From CAVPRW01 sp046727435 [NCBI: bacterium] (GTDB lineage: Bacteria; Tectomicrobia; Entotheonellia; J063), in contig JBKPCR010000119.1 of NCBI GenBank assembly GCA_046727435.1, forward strand, positions 1-10,525: a stretch of DNA of 10,525 nucleotides, read 5' to 3'. The position numbers and the translations under genes are program-made. Position 1 is the stretch's first letter. Every line of letters starts with the position of its first letter. A model generated the notes under the pieces. The model had not been told where the DNA came from. It worked only from the letters and a program-made list of their open reading frames with translations, and ran no database searches. Of the stretch, positions 6,504-10,525 are shown piece after piece.

Positions 6504-6950
6504 TCATCGCGGCGGCAATTTTACCACCGTGAACCAGAAGTTTTCGATGGCCTGGACGACCGTGGTGAGCTGTTCGAGATCGACCGGCTTCGTAATGTAG
6601 CAATTGGCGCCGAGGTCATAGCTGTGCAAAATATCCTGGTCGGCCTGAGAAGTCGTCAGGATGACGACCGGGATACGTCGCAGCTGGGGGTCCGCCTTGA
6701 TTTCCTTGAGGACTTCACGCCCATCCTTGCGCGGCATGTTGAGGTCGAGCAGGATAATGTCCGGCCGGGTTACACCGGTATACGGCCCCTCGCGGCGCAG
6801 GTATGCGAGCGCTTCGATGCCATCGCCGGCTACAGCGGTCTCGCAGAAGACTTTGTGTTCCTTCAAGGCTTCCTGGGTGAGACGCACATCGCCGGGGTCG
6901 TCGTCCACCAACAAGATGTGTATCGGTTCTACCGACTGCGGCAGGCTCAT
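6504..6950 (-). CDS. Single-domain response regulator, Rcp1-like
   Basis: The 148-residue protein consists of a receiver with a short C-terminal tail. The phosphorylation site is D69 ([13 protein letters not shown]), with acidic pocket D16-D17 (LLVDDDPGD), T99-T100 (VVILTTSQ) and K121 (YITKPVD). The [20 protein letters not shown] pattern and the [11 protein letters not shown] tail are typical of Rcp1-like regulators that pair with phytochrome-type or GAF hybrid kinases. The start is ATG 6950, preceded by GAGGAGG 8-9 bases upstream and immediately after the TGA of the kinase gene. The open frame continues upstream inside the kinase gene, but only this ATG has a ribosome binding site. It has no output domain, so it probably works by protein interaction or as a phosphorelay intermediate. 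Confidence 0.92.
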   Translation of the reverse strand: MSLPQSVEPIHILLVDDDPGDVRLTQEALKEHKVFCETAVAGDGIEALAYLRREGPYTGVTRPDIILLDLNMPRKDGREVLKEIKADPQLRRIPVVILTTSQADQDILHSYDLGANCYITKPVDLEQLTTVVQAIENFWFTVVKLPPR

Positions 6951-6964
6951 GGGTATATCCCTCC

Positions 6965-8692
6965 TCAACGCGATGGCTCCTGGAAAGCGGCGTGTGACGC
7001 CTTCGGGATGGTCCAGAAAAATATCGCCCCTTGGCCTGGTTGCGATTCCACCCAAATGCGTCCGCCATGGTGTTGGACAATCTTCTGGCAAATTGCCAGG
7101 CCAATACCGGTCCCGGAGTAGGCCGATTGGCTGTGCAAGCGCTGAAACATGCGGAAAATTCGATCGGTATACTGCGGGTCGATGCCAATGCCATTGTCGC
7201 GCACTGAGAAGACCCATTCCTGATCCGTGCATACCACGCCTACATGCACTCGTGGTTGCTGATCCCCATGGAACTTGATGGCATTACCGATGAGGTTTTG
7301 CAACAATTGGATGATCTGTCCCGCGTCCGCTACGACGGTCGGCAGCGGATCATGTGTGACGACTGAGGCGGTCTCCTCAATCCTCGCTTGTAAATTATGC
7401 AAGGCTTGCTCCAGGGTGGCTTCGCAGTTAACCGGGACCAATCCCTCCGCTAGTCTACCAACGCGCGAGTAAGTGAGCAGGTCCTGAATGAGTTGCTGCA
7501 TCCGTTTAGCGCCATCGACAGCGTAGGTGATAAACTCGTCGGCATTGGCATCGAGTTTGCCTTGGTAGCGCTTAGCGAGGAGCTGCGTGTAGCCCACCAC
7601 CTTGCGCAGCGGTTCTTGTAAATCGTGGGAGGCGACATAGGCAAACTGTTCGAGTTCGGCGTTGGAACGCTGCAACTCGGTAGTGCGCTCCTGCACTCGT
7701 TGTTCGAGGTCGTTGGCGTGGCGTTGTATGGCCTCATAGCGGAGCGCATTTTCGTATGCCACCGCCACCTGAGCCGCCAGCGCGGTGGCCAGCCGTTCGT
7801 CCCCCGCGCTGAATTCGTTGGCTCCGCATTTATTGTGCACAGCGAGCCAGCCATAGAGGCGTGTCGGTGACACGATGGGCGCCCCGAGGAACGAGTATAC
7901 CGGCGAATGATCGGCCGTCAATCCCAGCACTTCCGGATCACCACCGGGATTGGAGTGGCGCAGCGGGCGGCGTGTGGCGAGCAGTGTGCTGATAAGCCCA
8001 TGATGACGAGACGGAGGGTGCATCTGCGCGGCGGGGTTACCGTGATCACCGACCCTGTAATGGTGCAGGAGCTCATCCTGATCATCGAGGATCGCCACGG
8101 CCCCATAGCCAGCACCGAGAATGTCCCGGACTGCGCGGCAGACATGTTCAAGCAAGCGCTCGGGGTGGTACTCTGCTGCCAGTTCATGGCTGAGTTCAAT
8201 GATCGTCTCCAGGCGCAGGCTGACCGTCTCCAACTCGGTCACCTTCTGCGACAATTTGTCAGTCAACAGTCGCAGGTGCTGGCGGTCAAACTCATCTGTC
8301 GCGGGTCCGGGCGGCAAGAGTGCCGTACGTCCGAGAATCTCGTCGATGGTTTTGCGGACCATCTGTGGCTCAGAAGGCTTCGGCAGGATGGTGGTCACTC
8401 CACAGTCCCGAGCCAAAGTGCGTACTTCATGCTCATCATAGGCGGCCGTATGAAAGATGACATGGGTTTGGGCCACGACAGGATCAGCGCGCAATTGGCG
8501 GACAAATTCGAACCCGTCTATAATGGGCATAAGGAGGTCAGCAATAACTAATTCAGGCCGTTCGGCCTGTGTCTTCGCCAATCCTTCGGCGCCGTCGCTG
8601 GCTTCAAGCACGCGATGGCCATCGTACTCAAGCACTGTGGCCAGGTATTGTCGGATTGTTGCGCTGTCGTCGATCACCAAAATGGTGCACAT
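6965..8692 (-). CDS. Hybrid sensor histidine kinase (REC-GAF-HisKA-HATPase)
   Basis: The 575-residue cytoplasmic protein has no membrane segment. Residues 3-120 form a receiver (D8-D9, phospho-acceptor D52 in VIADLLMP, T82, K105). Residues 136-165 are a linker helix and 165-315 a GAF sensor domain ([32 protein letters not shown]). Residues 316-350 are a coiled coil and 345-410 a phytochrome-type HisKA with H356 ([19 protein letters not shown]). Residues 455-565 are a HATPase with N-box [18 protein letters not shown] (D499) and [13 protein letters not shown]. All catalytic motifs are intact. GGAGG (8699-8703) lies six bases before ATG 8692. It is first in a three-gene operon and presumably phosphorylates the two receivers downstream. 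The GAF ligand is unknown: no bilin-attachment cysteine is obvious, though C185 and C289 are present. Confidence 0.95.
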   Translation of the reverse strand: MCTILVIDDSATIRQYLATVLEYDGHRVLEASDGAEGLAKTQAERPELVIADLLMPIIDGFEFVRQLRADPVVAQTHVIFHTAAYDEHEVRTLARDCGVTTILPKPSEPQMVRKTIDEILGRTALLPPGPATDEFDRQHLRLLTDKLSQKVTELETVSLRLETIIELSHELAAEYHPERLLEHVCRAVRDILGAGYGAVAILDDQDELLHHYRVGDHGNPAAQMHPPSRHHGLISTLLATRRPLRHSNPGGDPEVLGLTADHSPVYSFLGAPIVSPTRLYGWLAVHNKCGANEFSAGDERLATALAAQVAVAYENALRYEAIQRHANDLEQRVQERTTELQRSNAELEQFAYVASHDLQEPLRKVVGYTQLLAKRYQGKLDANADEFITYAVDGAKRMQQLIQDLLTYSRVGRLAEGLVPVNCEATLEQALHNLQARIEETASVVTHDPLPTVVADAGQIIQLLQNLIGNAIKFHGDQQPRVHVGVVCTDQEWVFSVRDNGIGIDPQYTDRIFRMFQRLHSQSAYSGTGIGLAICQKIVQHHGGRIWVESQPGQGAIFFWTIPKASHAAFQEPSR

Positions 8693-8909
8693 CGCGGCCC
8701 TCCAATCATCCTGCGCCAGAACACGAGTGGCCCTTGAGCAGGGATCGGTGTCCAGGCTTTCACCCCGGCATCACCGAACCACCCATGATCCCTCCGGAAT
8801 GTTAGTGTGCGCATACTCCCCTGACCATCGGCGCTACGGAAGGTGATACGGTCACTCAACCTCTCGCTCAACTGCCTTCGGTGACCAACCTATACTGTTG
8901 TCGCCTTTT

Positions 8910-8938
8910 ACTATAATTTTTTGATTAATTAATATCAA
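8910..8938 (-). promoter_or_regulatory. Putative sigma-70-type promoter of the signalling operon
   Basis: Reading the minus strand, TTGATA (8938-8933) and TATAGT (8915-8910) are separated by exactly 17 bases. They lie in a sharply AT-rich island (about 8906-8970) within otherwise GC-rich DNA. Transcription would start near 8903 and leave a leader of about 210 nt before the kinase ATG at 8692. The match is good, but AT-rich DNA produces such boxes by chance. Confidence 0.5.
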
Positions 8939-9392
8939 TCATATAAATAATAGATCGATTATCATCTCAACTGTCAGTGCCTGCCGATGCCTCCCCACCT
9001 GGGCAGTCTTCAGTTTTCCGATCTAAGGCATACCGCTTGGAGTGTCATCTCGACGCGAAGCAGCATCAGGCAAATAGTCGGAAATCTTGTCCAGAGGTGC
9101 TTCAAAATGTGATCGTCCTCTGTAAGCACTCAGGAGAAGAGCGAGAGCACCAATGGTGAGGTGCGAAGGGGACCCTTTCTAAAGCGCGTCGGTGAGTAGG
9201 AGCTATCCAGTTACAAAAAACTCCAGGATAGCCCCGATAGGAGCATCGATATGAGAGTCCTTAAGTGCCTTCAAGTTCCTCATGGGTGCGGACGTATTGC
9301 TCGACGCTCAGGCATGAGGATTACTGCTTCTGGTAATGGGTCCGGTGCCGCGGTACCAGCTGAAGGAGCATCTCCCTGAAAGGAGATTCAGC
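8939..9392. other. Gene-poor interval upstream of the integrase fragment
   Basis: After the AT-rich island no gene is supported. A 60-codon plus-strand frame at 8977-9159 has no ribosome binding site and no recognisable domain. The interval holds an inverted repeat at 9202-9232 and the AAAGGAG ribosome binding site (9379-9385) of the integrase fragment. Its position between an operon promoter and a recombinase gene would suit an old attachment site, but no duplicated core was found. Confidence 0.35.
9202..9232. repeat. Inverted repeat GCTATCC / GGATAGC
   Basis: GCTATCC (9202-9208) and GGATAGC (9226-9232) form a perfect seven-pair stem around a 17-base loop containing a run of six A. It lies 160 bp upstream of the recombinase fragment. 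It could be a recombinase arm or core site, or a hairpin near a transcript end; read on the minus strand the A run becomes a T run inside the loop, which does not fit a standard terminator. Confidence 0.35.
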
Positions 9393-9850
9393 ATGCGAGG
9401 CGATGGGCGTGTGTTCAAATGGGGGAAGCGGTGGTGGATCGCCTACTATGTGCGAAAAGGCGGCCGGAGTGTAGAAATGCGCGAATCTGCCGGAGACACC
9501 GAAGCGGAAGCACGTCGGTTGCTCCGGCGGCGGCTACGGGAAGTTGCAGCCCATGAGCTGGGCCTTCGGCCGTTTCAAGGACCCCAGCAGGAGCGGGTAA
9601 CCATCGAAGAACTGCTGCAACGCCTGGAGAGAGATCATCACGTTCAGAAACGGCGATGGCTGTCGCAGCTTCGGTCACATCTCCGGCATATTCGTGCCTT
9701 TTCGGGATGGAGCGTACGTTAGAGGTGACCTCTGATCGCCTGCGGGACTATATCGCGCACCGCCAAGGCGAGGGAGCTGCTGACGCGACGATCAATCGCG
9801 AGTTGGAAGGGCTGCAGCGTGCCTTTAGTTTGTCGGTAGAAGCGGGCACG
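9393..9850 (+). pseudogene. Tyrosine recombinase (phage-type integrase) fragment, frameshifted and 3'-truncated
   Basis: AAAGGAG (9379-9385) sits seven bases before ATG 9393. The first frame encodes the arm-binding N-terminal domain (GRVFKWGKRWWIAYYVRKGG), the EAEARRLLRRRLREV helix and the start of the core-binding domain (VTIEELLQRLERDH, LRSHLRHIRAF). At 9699-9702 a run of four T appears where five would keep the frame. Adding one T restores FGMERTLEVTSDRLRDYIAH and INRELEGLQRAFSLSVEAGT from the adjacent frame. The sequence then stops matching near 9850. The catalytic domain with its R-H-R-Y residues is entirely absent, so the enzyme is dead. The remaining N-terminal region resembles site-specific integrases of mobile islands. 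Confidence 0.8.
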
Positions 9851-10139
9851 CGTCCAAGAAACCATTCGAGACATAGCCTTAGCTGAGTTACGGGCGGCAC
9901 GGGACCTCATGCAAGAGCATCTCTCAGACATGCTCGGTGTCAAGCAATCAGCGGTCTCCAAGCTGGAACGTCGGGCCGATATGTACGTCAGCACCCTTCG
10001 CAGTTTCATCAAGGCGATGGGGGGCGACCTGGAAACTCGCGCCGTCTTTCCCGATGGAGCGGTACGGATTACGCAGTTCCAGGATTTAGCGAAGGAGGAG
10101 AGCCAGCCAGTCAGTACATCCCGAGAGCAGGAGCAGTAA
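9846..10139 (+). pseudogene. XRE/HigA-type antitoxin gene, 5'-truncated
   Basis: The frame reads VQETIRDIALAELRAARDLM, then QEHLSDMLGVKQSAVSKLER and YVSTLRSFIKAMGGDLETRA, with FPDGAVRITQF near the end at TAA 10137-10139. This is the helix-turn-helix and C-terminal part typical of HigA-like antitoxins. A TAG at 9837-9839 closes the frame upstream, and no start codon precedes ATG 9909. Translation from there gives 76 residues lacking the first helix of the fold. Family members usually begin 20-40 residues before the LAELRAAR block, and normally follow a RelE/HigB toxin gene; neither is present. Its 5' edge abuts the truncated integrase, indicating a deletion junction near 9846-9852. A 76-residue product from 9909 might be made but would probably not fold fully. 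Confidence 0.7.
9909..10139 (+). CDS. Residual helix-turn-helix open frame (76 residues)
   Basis: This is the portion of the antitoxin remnant that can still be translated from an ATG. It starts inside the DNA-binding fold (MQEHLSDMLGVKQSAVSKLE keeps the turn and recognition helix) and includes the conserved ADMYVSTLRSFIKAMGG block. No clear ribosome binding site lies upstream. It is listed separately because an automatic annotation would call it as a gene; the view taken here is that it is the tail of a broken antitoxin. Confidence 0.5.
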   Translation: MQEHLSDMLGVKQSAVSKLERRADMYVSTLRSFIKAMGGDLETRAVFPDGAVRITQFQDLAKEESQPVSTSREQEQ

Positions 10140-10335
10140 CAGGGCGAACCGATGATTCCCTCGAGTCACTAGACTATGCGCATGACGACCGCTGGTGAGC
10201 AGAGCCACCGCGCCGTGGGACGTAAATTAGACAGTATCAAGGTGTATGGTGTACCATCGCCCAAAGTCATCGTACATAAATCACGCATCGGATGGGTTGC
10301 CAGCGCTGGGTCATGGGATGATCCTCCCCCTCCTG

Positions 10336-10525
10336 ATGGCAAGCCCCCAAGCCCACGCGATCACCGCCCAGGATGAGGCGCTCAAGCCCGCCTGAGACGA
10401 ACGGGCGCGACGGCTGTGGGCGGCGCCCGAGGCCCGCAGTCTTGGCCCCGGTGGCATGGCCACTGGCGCGCGGGCGACGGGACTCGCCGCCCGCACGGTG
10501 CGGCTGGGCACCCACGCATGGACGA
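10336..10525 (+). pseudogene. ISAzo13-like transposase, N-terminal part with in-frame stop (partial at right edge)
   Basis: From ATG 10336 the frame reads MASPQAHAITAQDEALKPA, hits TGA at 10393-10395, then continues DERARRLWAAPEARSLGPGG and MATGARATGLAARTVRLG to the window edge. This matches, from memory, the start of ISAzo13-family transposases (LDERxRRLWAAxEARxLGxGG, then VARATGLSRxTIRxG), where the stop replaces a residue just before DER. The protein would be about 400 residues in an intact element, and the DDE catalytic part lies outside the window. The insertion-sequence left end should lie just upstream, roughly 10250-10330, but no terminal repeat could be defined from one end. The stop suggests a dead copy. 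Confidence 0.65.

Noticed and set aside
7907-8551. Plus-strand open frame of 214 codons opposite the hybrid kinase.
   Set aside because: It is a complementary-strand shadow of the GAF and receiver region, where the minus-strand domains are unmistakable.
8912-8947. Plus-strand TATAAT at 8912 and TATAAA at 8942 as rightward promoters.
   Set aside because: Neither has a credible -35 box at proper spacing, and no supported gene starts downstream for over 400 bp; the minus-strand pair with 17-base spacing fits better.
8977-9159. Open frame of 60 codons to the right of the AT-rich island.
   Set aside because: No ribosome binding site, no domain, and a composition like translated non-coding DNA.

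Overview
This window looks like an accessory, partly decaying stretch from a high-GC environmental bacterium (GC estimated by eye in the upper 50s percent). The hybrid sensor kinase, the Rcp1-like receiver and the receiver-kinase fusion resemble those abundant in Nitrospirota, NC10 and similar large-genome soil or sediment lineages. That lineage guess rests on protein flavour only. No rRNA, tRNA or CRISPR array was seen.

Left part (1-3901, mostly + strand). A short C-terminal gene fragment enters from the left edge. It is followed by repeat-rich, gene-poor DNA: a 175-bp stem-like element with perfect 25-bp inverted ends, and a ~750-bp interval bounded by 51-bp imperfect inverted repeats sharing part of the same motif. 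Two intact genes sit among these: a small cupin-fold protein (657-1088) and a GNAT/RimJ-RimL-type acetyltransferase (2386-3024). The acetyltransferase lies between two same-orientation REP-like hairpins. Right after the second hairpin comes a protein with a full conserved C-terminal part but no proper N-terminus or ribosome binding site, so it is read as 5'-truncated.

Middle (3902-8938, minus strand). After ~550 bp without a convincing gene there is a stand-alone protein with an RNALCH (Rx4H) motif typical of HEPN ribonuclease-like domains. Beyond another gene-poor gap is a signalling operon transcribed leftward from an AT-rich promoter at about 8910-8938. Its order is REC-GAF-HisKA-HATPase hybrid kinase (6965-8692), single-domain Rcp1-like response regulator (6504-6950), then a second receiver (6111-6494) followed by a kinase remnant. 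Spacing is 8-14 nt, with Shine-Dalgarno sequences touching the preceding stops. The last receiver and the kinase remnant share one reading frame and are separated by a single TAG. The kinase also has a frameshift, has lost its ATP-lid aspartate and lacks its 3' end. No DNA-binding output domain is encoded, so signalling must leave the operon by protein-protein phosphotransfer or other targets.

Right part (8939-10525, + strand). This is mobile-element debris: a tyrosine-recombinase N-terminal half with a one-base deletion in a T run, joined directly to a 5'-truncated XRE/HigA-type antitoxin gene, then the beginning of an ISAzo13-like transposase with an in-frame TGA that runs off the edge. The overall picture is a few working genes (cupin, acetyltransferase, HEPN-like protein, hybrid kinase, two receivers) among disabled genes and repeats. 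No clearly new multi-gene system can be demonstrated from sequence alone.
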